From: Neoscytalidium dimidiatum
Taxonomy: Eukaryota; Ascomycota; Dothideomycetes; Botryosphaeriales; Botryosphaeriaceae
DNA length: 64,000 nt
Assembly: GCA_037367355.1 (NCBI GenBank)
Contig: CM074706.1
Location: 1,798,001 to 1,862,000, forward strand
Reading direction: 5' to 3'
Both the position numbers and the translations under genes were made by a program. The notes beneath the pieces were generated by a model. That model worked only from the letters and a program-made list of their open reading frames with translations, ran no database searches and was not told the DNA's origin. This document shows, one piece after another, positions 33,818 to 45,533 of the stretch; within the stretch, counting starts at the first letter, position 1; each line of letters opens with the position of its first letter.

Positions 33818-34628
33818 CTACTGAGCCCTTAAGGAGGAACTCTCACTAGGGAAATAGTGATGGACGGTCATGATTTCGGTCCCGTTAAACGACCCGGGTG
33901 CTACGAAGTCAACCGTGTTGAGCCAGTCGTACTTGGGAGAAGCAGTCTCCACACGACTGTTTCAGAATATCAGAACCCGAACAAGGCGATTACACTAGTT
34001 CTTAATGGAGCGACTCAGACTCACACAACACCGTTCTGGGTCTCACGGAGAATAGCGCCGCCTGTATGCTTCACGTACGCCCAGTAGCCGTCGTCGAGTT
34101 TAACAACATAGTATATGACTATAGAAATAGTGTTGTTAGTCAGAAGCCCATAGTACGTTTTCGATCGGGCTACGCACGCAGTTCAAGATAGTTTGTTCCA
34201 AGGGGAATGAGACCGTCGTCTGTGGCACGAACTATCTCACCGAATGGCTGGCCATTCGTGTCGTACCAGAAGCCTCTGCGAGAAAAAAAACACTGGGTCA
34301 GCTATCGGCTAACTGTAAGCAGTAGTTGAAACGTACTCCCGACTCCAAATGCTAATACGAGTGCCCGATTGGGTCTCAATCGTGTGGTTCTGTAGAATTT
34401 GTTAAGTAAATTCATTGAACTCCACTGGCAAAGCTCGCTTACACGATTCAAGTCCCAGTCGATTTTTGCCGTGAAGGCCAGCTTGAGCTGGGGTATCGAC
34501 AGTGAAGGACCCGCTGTTTGGAGATTGATTTTCGAAGGTGCCGACAAAGTGGTTGTATTGGCAGTCGGACCCGCAAAAACTCCGATACTCCATATGGAGA
34601 GGGCCGAAGCAATGACTGAGAAATGCAT
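33818..34628 (-). CDS. Secreted DUF3237-type protein
   Basis: Five small exons (34628-34443, 34389-34337, 34275-34178, 34118-34025, 33956-33818) join exactly in frame to 189 residues. Introns are 53-68 nt with AG acceptors and donors GTAAGC, GTACGT, GTGCGT and GTGAGT. The N-terminus HFSVIASALSIWSIGVFAG is a signal peptide, with Asn-glycosylation sequons after it. The body follows the DUF3237 (UPF0311) plan: EGFWYDTNGQPFGEIV, then YYVVKLDDGYWAYVKHTGG, then a Pro-Lys-Tyr-Asp-Trp-Leu-Asn segment (ASPKYDWLNTVDFVAPGSF). Biochemical function of the family is unknown. No single long frame covers it, so automatic calls are likely to miss it. An upstream in-frame ATG exists at 34649. Confidence 0.7.
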
Positions 34629-34649
34629 AGTTTCGAAATGAGGATGCAA

Positions 34650-35056
34650 AGATGTGCGTAGGCTGAATGTTGCTGCTGAGAACTGCTAGAGAATGAAAAA
34701 ACAGTCTACGCCTTAAATACTTCTTCCTTTGCTTCATATTCAGACCCGGGCTTGCCGTTCACGACTCGTTCTTTTACTCTATGGCTTGCCGCGCCATGGC
34801 GCCCAGCAGAGTGCGAGATAACGACTCTGTTTGTTACTACGGTACCAACAATGGTGGCTGAAGTGACGGGACTCCTGATGGCCCCACCTTCGAAGGACTG
34901 TGTCAGCGGCACGTTTAGGCGCCCAGGTTTCACCATATGGCGTACTCGGGTCGTAGTATCACGTCTCTACCGAAGCGCTGGGTATCTCGAGCTTCCCCGC
35001 AGACGCGCTACCACAGGATGGACTACCAGGCAGGATCTTGGCAGCCTACTTGAGCA
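34650..35056. other. Divergent promoter region
   Basis: Upstream of both the leftward DUF3237 gene and the rightward P450. No gene is seen inside. Confidence 0.5.
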
Positions 35057-35064
35057 CATAAAAG
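35057..35064 (+). promoter_or_regulatory. TATA-like box of nine-exon P450
   Basis: CATAAAAG lies about 60 bp upstream of the ATG at 35120. Sequence match only. Confidence 0.4.
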
Positions 35065-35119
35065 GCCGCTGTGGTTTGGGTAGGAAAAAGATACCAACTC
35101 ATTCCTCATCCTCGACACA

Positions 35120-37357
35120 ATGAGCGCCTTCATCAATTCCACTGCGGCTGCGGCTGGGGCCGAGGTCACCGCTGAGTTTGTCAATGACACTCGAGCTCTT
35201 AGCATCTTCCATGCTTCTGCCGCCGTTGCTGTGACTGCTCTTCTCTTGAGTGGATTTGAGGCCGGACGCAAACTCATCCTCCGAATTTTCTGGTTCTTTG
35301 ACGGATTGCTGGGCGGTGCTCCTCACTCAGTTGACCTTCCTGGTCCTCTGGGCTATCCTATCGTCGGAAACCTTCTGCAGGTTCGTTGATTACGTGACAA
35401 ATTCCTTCATATGGTTAGGGCCTCTTCTCACATAGCTGCTACATTTAGATGAGAAATGGTCACGTCCAGAAGATCTCCGAGTGGACTAAGAAGCACGGCG
35501 ATGTAATTCGTGTTTCGCTTGGTGAGCGTGAAGCGGTATGTTCTCCGTTACGTCGCCATTATAGAAAGAACTCGATTTTGACGAGATAATCTGCAGGTCT
35601 TCATCAATAGTCACAAGGCTCTCGCCCAAACCGTTGTCCAGCAGGGTCCGGCATACCAATCCCGCCCCACCTTCAAACTCTTCCACAGTGATTTTGCGTC
35701 GTCTGGTATCTGGACTGTCGGCAGTAAGTCTCCTTGAATAATTTTTAGCTTGCTCGTTGAGCTCACCTGCGTCTCCAGCCTCGCCCTTCAGCGACCGCCT
35801 CGTCCGCACTCGCAAGGCTCTCTCTTCCCAGATTGCTCCTCGTCTTCTGCCTGTCTATACTCCTGTCATTCACCCTAAGCTCAAGAAGCTCTTTGGCGAT
35901 ATTCTTGAAATCAGTAAGGGCCCGGCTGTTGATATGGCCGAGAAGCTCCACCGTTTCGGCACTGGCCAGGTATCGGAGCAGCTCATGGGTACCCCGCTCG
36001 ACGATGATATGGTGGGAATGCTTGCCGATAACGAAACCAAAATCTGTGAGTATCCCCTTGGCCTTGATTTCACGGACTCCAGAAAGCCCTAAACTAATGC
36101 TCGAATTCAGTCCGTCAGCGCACTATCGGCTCACCCGCTCGCGACTACATCCCTATCATGCGTGGAGCTGGCAGGATTCGCTACGTAGCTGGCAAGGCTC
36201 TTGGTATCGAGAGCTGGACTCACGATGAAAAGGAGGAGAACGCTCGTGAGTACCGTAAGAGACAACAGGTCTACATCCAAAAGATGCTTGTCGGCCTCAA
36301 GGACCGAATCGCAGCTGGCGACCAGACTCCCTCTATCCTAGGCAACATTCTCCGACAGGGTCTTCTGAAAGACGAAGAGGTTCTCCTGGCTTCATACACC
36401 GGCAGTAAGTCCCTCTGTCCCGCCCCTTTAGTGAATTCCATAATCTAATAAATACTTATCAATAGTTGCCGCTGGTGTTAACCTTGGCTATTCGCTCACT
36501 TGGATCATCGGCTACCTCGCCAACAGGCCAGACTTGCAGCAGAATGGCTATGAAGCTATTCAAGAAGTTTACAAAGGCGAGCCACCTAAGCCCCATGAGT
36601 TCGACCGTGTCGACTATGTTAAGGCTCTGCACACCGTTAGTGTTCCCATTACTTCCATTACTTCCACCGTTGAACACACTGACTTATTCTGACATACAGG
36701 AGGGTTCTCGTATCTACACACCAGTTCGTCTCGGCTTTCCACGCCAAACCCTTGACGGTGCCAGCTATAACGGCGCCAAGATTCCTCGTGACATGGTATG
36801 CTTATCGCCCGTTTTACACTTGCATCTTCGAAGCAGCACTGACCTTTCTTACTTAGCTTGTCATCATGAACCTGATGGCTGCCAACCGTGATCCTGTTGC
36901 ATTCGACCGGCCTAATGAGTTCCTCCCGGAGCGGTGGTTGGACGGCCGTAAGGGTCGTACAGACCTGCAAGGCGAGGGCGGCGACAAGATCGGCGTCACG
37001 CACTTGACCTACGGTGCCGGCCGCCGTGTCTGCCCAGGCATTGACAGTAAGTTTAGTCAAATGTGACACGTTGAAACGACAACTGACCTGCTCTCAGTGG
37101 CGAACCGTGGCCTCTACTCGACGCTTGTACTTCTCTTGCACTTCTTCACCTGGGAGCGCCAACCTCTCGGAGAGGAGCAGAAGAAGCACGTCTTCCCGCC
37201 TTTCCGTGCGGAGCGTGAGTGCTCGCTCGAAATGGACGCCTTGGCCGATACTGCAACGCCTACTGAAGCGCAGGCCATTCCATGGTCGGCCGGCATCAAG
37301 TTCCATTGCCGTGATCCTGAGGGTCTTCGTGCTTGGATCGACTCAAAGGACACTTGA
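35120..37357 (+). CDS. Cytochrome P450, CYP504/CYP619-like
   Basis: Nine exons: 35120-35380, 35449-35535, 35597-35723, 35779-36045, 36111-36404, 36466-36635, 36700-36795, 36857-37046, 37098-37357. They join in frame to 583 residues, all with GT-AG introns of 51-68 nt. A single N-terminal membrane anchor precedes the hinge DLPGPLGYPIVGN. The core shows GTSPFSDRLVRTRK, the K-helix region EGSRIYTPVRLG, the meander FLPERWLDG and the haem loop YGAGRRVCPGIDMANRGLY. The last segment, with its conserved ANR.LY and terminal PWSAG...LRAWI, resembles phenylacetate hydroxylases (CYP504) and m-cresol hydroxylases of patulin clusters (CYP619). A substituted aromatic ring is a reasonable guess for the substrate. 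Codons are strongly C/T-ending, unlike the GC-donor P450 at the left. Confidence 0.88.
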
Positions 37358-38334
37358 GCCTTCATAGTTTTACCATCTATAAACGTTTCCCAAAACTACG
37401 CGCCTTCCGTCATTGCGGGGTTAGGTACCGTTTTGTATACAAAAGAGACATAAGTTTCTCAGACACTCGTTTCGATCTTTGTACAGCCAAGGATTCTTGT
37501 TGTAGCGGTGTCGAAGATAGAGTTTCTTAACAAAATTGAGCATTTCTTCTTCTCAAGATCATTGTCGCTTTGAATAGTTCTCCTGGCATATCTACTAAAG
37601 GTTTCGCACAGCACATGCATAGTTGACTAACAAGCATAAAGCAATGAAGGGAACATTTATTTCAGCTCAGAGATGGTGCAAAAGTAGGAGTGGTATTTTG
37701 ACGTGCTAGAGGAGGGTTGCCAGAATTGCCTCTCTTTATATTCCAGTTTAGTTGGCACGCACTGCTGAAACTACTCTGAGGCTAAGTACACTTGATTCTC
37801 TGACAATTATTTTCTTTACTATTTCCAAATTTACATTTTTGAGTAGCTTGCTTTAAGTTTGTAAATCGCTAGTACAGATACCATCTGCTACTGAGTGTCG
37901 ATTTTTCTTACTCAACGGCCCCGTGCTAGCCAAAAAGAAAAAGAAAATGTACCAGATTACGCAATCATAGAAAAGATAAACGCGCGTCCATCGACGGACA
38001 TGCTTATATAAACTGAATTGGCCGAATTCGAACACTATATATCACCGCAAGTGGTGTGGAAAACACGGCACGGTTGTCAATGGTCTTTCATGCCAGTTTA
38101 ATACTAAGCCGAAAGCTTTGATGACGATGATTGAAATTCATCACAACGGTTCATCTCCTTGGATTTGTCTCTTTTTATCAGACAATAGAAGTAACGGGAT
38201 AGTCAATCATGGCACGTTTCACATCCTGCTAGTTAGTAAACACTTCTTTATAATGGCACTCATTGAAAGAGGATCTCTGGGTATTGTTTGATGCTAATTT
38301 TTCTCATTAAACGCTCGGATATTACAATCTCTAG
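37358..38334. other. Intergenic, convergent 3' flanks
   Basis: AT-rich spacer between the P450 and the GFA-family gene, both ending here. No gene seen. Confidence 0.5.
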
Positions 38335-38798
38335 TTACGAAGCCGGATTCTTTCTAGTACCAGCGATGGCTGGCACCCAAGAAACACGATGTGCAACAAA
38401 TAACTCAGCTGATGGTTTCGCTTCTTCTAGACCATTCGCGCTGTCAAGCACGCCAGCCTTGATGATCTTCGCATCACTGAATGTCTTACTCGCGCGCCAG
38501 AGCGTTGAGCCACAGTCATCGCAGAAGAATGATGTGATTATCTTGCCGCTGTCGGCCTTCTCAGAAAACTTCTCGGGGGTTCCTCGCGTCACAGAGAAGC
38601 CATCGACCACCACGATGATGTTCGTAGAGTATGTAGGTCCAGTGATCTTGCGGCAGTCGAGACAGTGACAGAGGACCTGTAAAGTTTCAGTGTCTACTGG
38701 GGGGAACTTTCATGTATTCATCAATTGCATACTCTTGCCTGGACTTCTCCAGTAGAAATTTTGCGGACCGCACCACAGCAGTAGCTTCCTTGGACCAT
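38335..38798 (-). CDS. GFA/CENP-V-family zinc protein
   Basis: Two exons (38798-38733 and 38676-38335) join through a 56-nt intron with a GTATGC donor to 135 residues. The zinc-binding pattern of the glutathione-dependent formaldehyde-activating (GFA) fold is complete: SYCCGAVR, LCHCLDCRK, and FFCDDCGSTLW. The length is normal for the family. Members bind or adduct glutathione and small aldehydes, but many fungal copies have no assigned reaction. The second exon alone appears as a 92-codon frame starting at an internal Met, so the first two cysteine motifs are easily lost. A GC donor 6 nt upstream was considered, but the GT donor gives the better QARVLCHC join. Confidence 0.82.
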
Positions 38799-39513
38799 TA
38801 CGTAGTCTATTGCCGAGATCTTGATAATATGATTCGGGAAATTAATTGTTCAGAGACGCATTGTGATGGCAGAAATACATGCCTTGCAAGCTGCGGTACT
38901 TTGTGCCACTCGAAGACGTTCTCTACGTCACTACTCAGTTATACCTAAATATGTCGCTCTGTAGGAAGATCTATGGGTCACACCAGAGCTTCCTCTAGCA
39001 AATGCACAGCCTCGCACCACGGCGGCTCCCAAGTCATTCCTAACAGCGGCTGAGAGGGGGATTTGAGAAGCGAAAGTAACAGAGGGATCCCAATCGCCCG
39101 TTTCATAGTCCACAATGGGCGCCTAAGATTATGCGTCATTTGCGCTACCTGTCAGCAAGATGAAGCGCTCAAGCGGCTAAGGCTCGCAAACCCTTCCGGC
39201 CCAGGCTAGCACGCCTAAAGACCGCATGTTTGATTTTCAGGCCTGGATCCCGCGGATATACGGCGGAATGTAACCCAAGCTATGCAGGACAAGAGCTGCC
39301 CCACATAAGGCGAATGACCTACTGGATCTATACGTTCACCCTCTCTATAATGACTCGTAACGCGTTCCGGTACTCGGTAATCTTGGAACGTTGCTTTACG
39401 ATATTATGGCGCTGTTCGTCACTTGTGAACATTCACTGTCCTTAACACTTCTTGAGAAGAGTCTTTGCAGTGTTGCTTTTTTTTAGTCACCAACTTTGTC
39501 CATAGATCACAAC
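38799..39513. other. Divergent promoter region
   Basis: Lies between the leftward GFA gene and the rightward glutamate kinase. I see no gene. Pyrimidine-rich sequence with a short T run directly precedes the kinase ATG. Confidence 0.5.
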
Positions 39514-40683
39514 ATGTCTTCTACGGTCGTTCTGAAACTAGGCACATCGTCCATTATCGACGAGAGCACTCACGACATACGTTACTCACTTGTGGAAGGT
39601 GTAGCATCTACTATTGCTACACTGCGTGATGCTGGCTATAGAGTAGTCCTTGTGAGCTCCGGGGCTGTCGGTTTCGGGTTGCTACGGATGGGTTTTGCGT
39701 CACGTCCTGACAACCTATCTGGAAAGCAGGTGAGCTGATTATCTCCGCGTACTTTGGTTCTAAAAACTCACTATCTGAGTTTTTAGGCGCTTGCGGCAAT
39801 CGGGCAAGGGGAAATGATCTTGATGTGGTCCAACGTCTTCGCCCAGAGAGGGATTCCTGTGGCTCAGATTCTACTCACACATGAGGATATCTCATCGGTA
39901 CGTTTCTGATATAAGCGCAGCACTCATAGCTAATAACTTACTTTCGAACAGCCTAAACGTTATGACAATGCTATTCGAACTTTGAACGAACTACTCTCGA
40001 TCGGTGTAGTACCAATTGTCAATGAAAACGACACTATCTCCACCAAGGTAAGGCAACGAGTTCGAGAGTCCAAGAAAAGCTGCTCAATTTCTGTTTAATA
40101 TAGGAGATCCAAATTGGTGATAACGACACTCTCGGTGCGATCACAGCAACCATGATCAAGGCTTCTTATCTCTTCTTGCTCACCGACGTTGACTCGCTCT
40201 ACGAGAGCAATCCGAGATACGATGTTCACGCATCAAGAATTGATATGGTCACGTCCATCAGTTCGTTGAAAGAGCGTAGTAAGCAAAGTTCTGTCGACTT
40301 TCTATGCGTGCCACTCCTGTTGACGAACTTATCTAGTCGACTCTTCCACTCTCGGTCCTGGCTCTGCCAATGGAACTGGTGGAATGGCTACCAAGTTGCG
40401 CGCAGCGGAGATTGCGTCAGCCGCCGGAATTTTTACAATTCTCACGTCTTCATCTAGACCGTCGGTTGTCCGCGAGATCCTCGAGTACTACGATGACGAG
40501 AGAATTATCGGACTAACTTCGATGATGTCCGCCGATTCCTTTCCAACGAAAGCCGGCTTGAGCGACAACAAGAAAGATGTCCGCCCATTACATACTCTCT
40601 TCTTCCCGGACCCTTCCCCTTCCCCAGGCCAGCATGCTCCTTTGAAATCACTAGGGTTCAAAATCCCTCCCTCATCGCTTTGA
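39514..40683 (+). CDS. Glutamate 5-kinase-like protein lacking C-terminal domain
   Basis: Five exons (39514-39729, 39787-39897, 39952-40047, 40104-40275, 40337-40683) join to 313 residues. The amino-acid-kinase fold shows [10 protein letters not shown], then [11 protein letters not shown], then [11 protein letters not shown], then [11 protein letters not shown], then [11 protein letters not shown], then LLTDVDSLY, and the [17 protein letters not shown] loop. This is the first enzyme of proline synthesis (ATP plus glutamate to glutamyl phosphate) in the cytosol. Typical fungal enzymes exceed 400 residues and end in a PUA domain. Here the text runs [11 protein letters not shown] and stops after about 25 further residues, with no PUA-like sequence. 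It may be a secondary paralogue. A frame extending to TTG at 39496 is ignored because ATG 39514 fits the family start. Confidence 0.85.
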
Positions 40684-41009
40684 AAAGAGTGTGTGTTAAG
40701 TATCCTTACTGCCATAGATTTTGAAATGCACTATCTTAGCAAAAGCTCGCCACACAAACTATGCATAGGACACTTGTTCACTAGAAGGTGTAGATAAGGG
40801 TGTAGATATAACTAAGATCTATTTGAATCACTGGAACAATGATAAGACAACGATTTGGAGTAGGCTTTATAGTATCAACATCTGAGCATAAACGGTAAAT
40901 CATAAAGGGCTTGAAGCTTTTAGTAGCTTTTACATGGCCCCTCACTCGTTCTATTAACGTAACTATCAACAAACTTTCCAGGATCCAATACTGATATTAG
41001 TCTTAGAAT
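40684..41009. other. Intergenic, convergent 3' flanks
   Basis: AT-rich spacer between the kinase and the MFS transporter, transcribed toward each other. Nothing else seen. Confidence 0.5.
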
Positions 41010-42503
41010 TTAGACCTTCCGCCATTTCCAGAAGCTCTTCCAAATCATCTGTCGCCCTACTAGTCTAGCCACTTCGTTGGTCGACCCGAGATTAACATCC
41101 ACATCATTCTTGCCATTTGAGTTTCCATTTGCCATTCTCTCAATCTCTTCCAGCTCACCCACCTTCCACCCTCGAAGAAGGAGCACGCACACAGCTGCGG
41201 TAAGGTACATAAAGCCAACGAAGAGTTGTGTACCCAAGTAGCCTCCTGTTCCTTCAACGAGCTCGAGAGCTATTGGCTCGCTGAAGGTGCACGGTAGAAC
41301 GATGACCAGCCACTCAAGATTGAGCGCAGAGGGAAGATCTTGAAGGCCAACAACCTCGACAGCCACTGGGCTAATGCATGCCCAGAAAGAGCCGGTTACA
41401 GTGCCACCAATCAGAGCATAGAATATGAGCACGGCATAGCTTTTTGCGAAGATCCAAACGACAAAGATCAGCAGTGCGCAAAGGAAAGCCGTGAACCCAG
41501 CCATATTGATTCGCCCGATGCTGTCAGAAAAGTATCCAGTGGGCGGTCTCCCAAGTCCTTGGCCGAGGTTCAGTATGGCCGAAACTATAGACGCTTGTGA
41601 GGAATTTAAGCCGATGTTTCTCCCATAGTTAGCCAAGGAGAAGACTAAGGCGATATAGCCAAGCATCGAGAAAAAACCGTAGCCGTTGAGTAGAAGATAC
41701 TCTGGACGCTTGAACAGTTTAATGTCAAGGGCCCTGTGTCGGGCCGCAATGATCTTGTTACGATCCCGGATCAAAATGATACACATTATGTTCACTCCAA
41801 AGGCCACAATGCCGAGTACTCGGAAACACCAGGCCAGTCCGATGGATTTGATCATAGATCCAGCTGCCAGAGAGTAGACCAGGCCACCAAAGCCGGAACC
41901 AGATGCGCTGACACCGTTCGCGAGCGATCTCTTAGTAGTAAACCACTGTGCTGGGATGCCGACTGACCCAACAAAGAGGAAACCCATGCCGACTCCAAAT
42001 GCCACCCCCTGGCTAAGGAACAATTGCCATATCTGTCTCGCAAAGGATGCTCCGATGAAGGCCGCTGTCTCGAGTGCTACGCCGATGGACAGCGTAACAT
42101 GAGTCCCGAAGTAGCGTGTTGACAAAGTGGAAAGCGGTGACACGAGCATGGCGCAAGAGATAGAGAGGCCGCCCACGAAGGCATACTGTAATGGTGTTGC
42201 TCCGGGGAATGTGTTTGTGGAGAGATAATGTGCGAGAAAGACACCGTAAGCTGAGTTCATGCCCCAAGTGTGTGCATTTATTAGAGCAACGCATAACGTG
42301 CAGACCCATCCGTAGCCACCATTTGGCGGTGGTAGAGGACCCTGTTGCGATTTCGGTGATTGGTCTGACTCTGTCCCAGGAGCTGGAACTGTGCAAGCCG
42401 GGACCATGTTGCCTCCCATTTCGATGATGGTATCGGGATCTGCTGACAGAGAAATCCGATCTGAATCCGACTTGTTGTCAAGGGCTTGCTTGGATTCCCA
42501 CAT
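41010..42503 (-). CDS. MFS monocarboxylate-type transporter (MCT/MCH family)
   Basis: A single 497-residue frame with a polar N-terminus of about 60 residues and twelve predicted membrane spans. The family signature PPNGGYGWVCTL opens the first helix. Later features are SRYFG-like STRYFGTHVTLSIGVAL after helix 3, GVGMGFLFVGSVGIPAQWF in helix 5, and GRPPTGYFSDSIGR in the loop after helix 8. Such proteins move monocarboxylates or related small acids across the plasma membrane; some fungal members have other substrates. The start at 42503 is the only Met placed before the acidic cytoplasmic tail. A minus-strand TATATAA near 42738-42745 could be its core promoter. No introns are required. Confidence 0.92.
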   Translation of the reverse strand: MWESKQALDNKSDSDRISLSADPDTIIEMGGNMVPACTVPAPGTESDQSPKSQQGPLPPPNGGYGWVCTLCVALINAHTWGMNSAYGVFLAHYLSTNTFPGATPLQYAFVGGLSISCAMLVSPLSTLSTRYFGTHVTLSIGVALETAAFIGASFARQIWQLFLSQGVAFGVGMGFLFVGSVGIPAQWFTTKRSLANGVSASGSGFGGLVYSLAAGSMIKSIGLAWCFRVLGIVAFGVNIMCIILIRDRNKIIAARHRALDIKLFKRPEYLLLNGYGFFSMLGYIALVFSLANYGRNIGLNSSQASIVSAILNLGQGLGRPPTGYFSDSIGRINMAGFTAFLCALLIFVVWIFAKSYAVLIFYALIGGTVTGSFWACISPVAVEVVGLQDLPSALNLEWLVIVLPCTFSEPIALELVEGTGGYLGTQLFVGFMYLTAAVCVLLLRGWKVGELEEIERMANGNSNGKNDVDVNLGSTNEVARLVGRQMIWKSFWKWRKV

Positions 42504-45500
42504 TTTGGCCTTGAGTTCTTGTGTGACGCTGTAAACCGGCGCTGGATTTTTGTTAAGCCACCACCGCTAGTAAGGACGGGCGTCAGCTTTCGCCTTGCTA
42601 GAAATCAGCCAGCGAGGAGACTGCTTGTATAACAAGCGTGCTTGCCAAACTGTAGCAAGATCAAAAATTCGGAGAGTAGTTTTGAGCAGGCGAGGTGATG
42701 GATCATGTGGACTCTCTCGGAAGTAGCACTGCGTATTCTTATATAACTCAGTAGTCCATACGTTTGCTCCATTTTATTTTTGCTTGGCGTCTTACCGTTT
42801 ACTTAATCTACGAAATGTGGCGGTGTGGGCGCGATGCAGCTAATCCCATTTTGTTAATTACGCGTCCAAGATCCAAGTGCTCCACAGAGCGTTCTTCCGA
42901 AGGATCCGTACCTGCGTAACATTTCCCTCCATCAAGACGTCTATGAAGAAATCCGGAGAGAAAGTTAGGCTCTTTAGAACCTTTTTTTCACAGATACACA
43001 GCACCTGAGCTGAACGTACGCAGAAGATAATATTGCTTGCATCTCGTTAACCTTACGGCAGCCAGATACCTCATCATCGAACAGGAAGGCAACTTTTATT
43101 TGACTTTTCCTATGGTGCTAGCATCCAACGGTGAGCTGGTCGCAACACACACCAGTGACTTACCGTCATCTGACTACTGCGCCATGGCACGGACCACCTG
43201 GTTAGCATAACAAAGCTTTGCCCGTTTTTTTTTTAAAAAAAAAAAAAGAAGGCAACGTATTTGGACCGCAGTACGTATGAGGGACTGACACCTGTGCATG
43301 AGATAGATATCGATATTTGTGCCATTTAGAACATTTTGTCTAGGCTCCGTTGCCGATACTGCCACCATGTCACTCTCGGCACTGCCTCTATCTCGAACGC
43401 CTGCGTGGCCGATTATTCAAGATGGCCATCAAGGTGAAGACAAAAAGGTGTTTTAAGAGTATAATTCATTTAAGTAACTCCACATGTAATACTACTTATA
43501 TAATTCTAGAAGGTAAGAGCCTTCTCTTATCAACTTACGATGACACGGAAGAGCTAGCATACTTATCTACAACCATCAATTCACTTGTGGAGGGATCTAA
43601 CGCACAATAGAAGCTGATGCGTGCCCAATTACTCAATTCAATTAATATACTCGCTTTGTCAGAGCATTCAGTAGTCTGTATCTTCCTCTCAAAAGGAACT
43701 AAAAAACCCTCACAATAGAGATGCACACTCTGCCATGTAGTCCTTCAACATTTGATGTCAAACGCTAAATCAGCTTTCCTTCAAAGCCTTTAGTAATCAC
43801 AGCTTTCGTTTTCCAGACCAGTATCTCCTTACCAGTTCCGCAGATATCTTACATGATCTTGTGTTTGTGGCATCATGATAAGGCCGTTTTGGATCACAAT
43901 TACATATTAGCTACTATATCGGATATCCACGCCTGTGAAATAAATCACAGTACGGAACTCTAATAAGGAGACATCTCAAGATTCGTTCTGACAGCCAGCA
44001 GAAACTGAGTGATTGCCCGACACCGGCAAATTCGGGTAGCCACATCTTCAGCAAGCTTTAGCGTCTCGACAGGAATTGCGCTACGTTTTTTATGACGGTA
44101 TATATTGGAGTAAAGTAATGTAACAACAATTCAACCATCACGGATCATTTTCTAAGTAACATGTTTTTGTGGAAAGACTTAGATTACCGGCGCCGTTTTT
44201 TGAAGCTGTGGGATACTGCGTTCTGAACCACCGCCATGTGTAAGAAAAGCCTCTGGACTCCATCGACGACCTAGTTGATCATCGCATGTGCCTTGACCTG
44301 TCTCTCTAGACTTCGTCGTTAGATCTATGAGTATAAGTTACCAAGGCATTCATGAACTTGCCTGCCACCTTAATCGCTAAGAAAAGCGAGTGCAGTGTTT
44401 CGAAGACGCTAGCTTCAAATGAAACACTCTGGCCTTATTTTCGATTGAACGGAGGAACTTGGAATGCATGTGACCTGAGGATATTACCAGAGATTTCCCC
44501 TCTCCACATTTCCTTTTCCTATCCTCGTCCGGCCAGGTTCTTCGACTGTACGTGCTGATATTTCCCGATATGAGCCGGGTCGCCCTCCTTATTCCAGCCA
44601 GAGCATTCAAGACGCTGTCTTGCCGGTTATTACCGCTGGCGGCCCCACCATTACAGAAACGCACTCCCTTCCAGAGGCGCAGTGGGTCCGCTCAACAAGC
44701 TGTAGCACTACTCATCTCGCCCACCCCCATAATCACGAACGCAGCCCCACTCATTACCGTGGAACTATTATCAACACTTGTCAGCGCAGTACTACCTGCG
44801 GTTCCATCCATCGCCTGCAACGCGCCCACCATGTCCGTGGCGACGAACCAACTGTGTAGCACCTCTAGCGCTGGATGCTGCTGACTGTGGTCCCACGCGT
44901 CTCCTTACTAGCCGTTGTTACATCGGAATATTGTTATATACAGAAGCCCAGGAATGCAAAGCCCATTCAGTTCTGAGGGCTGGTGGCCGAGTTCGGAAAC
45001 GTTAAGGCTTTGAATCTTCGAATAAGGTAGACTTCACGCAATTATCGTGAAGGTACATGGAGTAAAACCCGGTAGGCCTCACGGATGCCTGGAGCTGCTA
45101 TCATTTTCTCCACTAGTCTTTTGTATGTTCCTCAAATTGCAAACCAGTCATGCCCATATATAGCCTGTAGTTGTCATTTCCTAAAGTATTTTATATAAGG
45201 TGAGATTATTCCGGATGACCTTTGTAGGAACTTTAAACGCTGAGAGGGGAGAGAAGGGGTGCATTACCTAGTAAATCCAGCATTGAAAGACCCATTAATT
45301 CAAGTGTGGTCTTAGATTGGTTTTCATAGATTTACTGCGCGGAGATTTCTCAAGAAACCCGCTGTACACCTTCAGAGCGCGCTATCTGAGTTGGGGCATC
45401 TCTATCCCCATAACCTCAAAATGCGGCTCCCAGGGATCCGCATTGTTGATGAAATTGCGTGCATGTTGTCATCGGATACTAGAATGTTATGAAGAAAAAG

Positions 45501-45533
45501 TATTTCATGTACAAACTGCTCTGCTACGGTTAG
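42504..45533. other. 3-kb region without supportable gene
   Basis: The left 300 bp are the MFS promoter. At 43225-43247 ten T are followed directly by thirteen A, a perfect homopolymer palindrome. Around 44480-44870 two plus-strand frames stay open together, one ending GDEPTV, but composition does not pick one and no family is recognised. A tRNA-Ser-like GGTGGCCGAGT...TTAAGGC near 44981 does not extend into a cloverleaf. The remainder is AT-rich and blank to me. Confidence 0.4.

Noticed and set aside
38728..38738. A fourth GC-AG intron in the GFA-family gene
   Set aside because: A GTATGC donor six nucleotides downstream gives an equally good frame and a more family-like QARVLCHC join.
44480..44870. 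Possible coding exon ending GDEPTV
   Set aside because: Two frames stay open together and neither has family features or clear splice sites.
44981..45010. Serine-tRNA-like sequence (GGTGGCCGAGT...TTAAGGC)
   Set aside because: No matching anticodon arm, T arm or acceptor stem follows, so it is not a tRNA gene.
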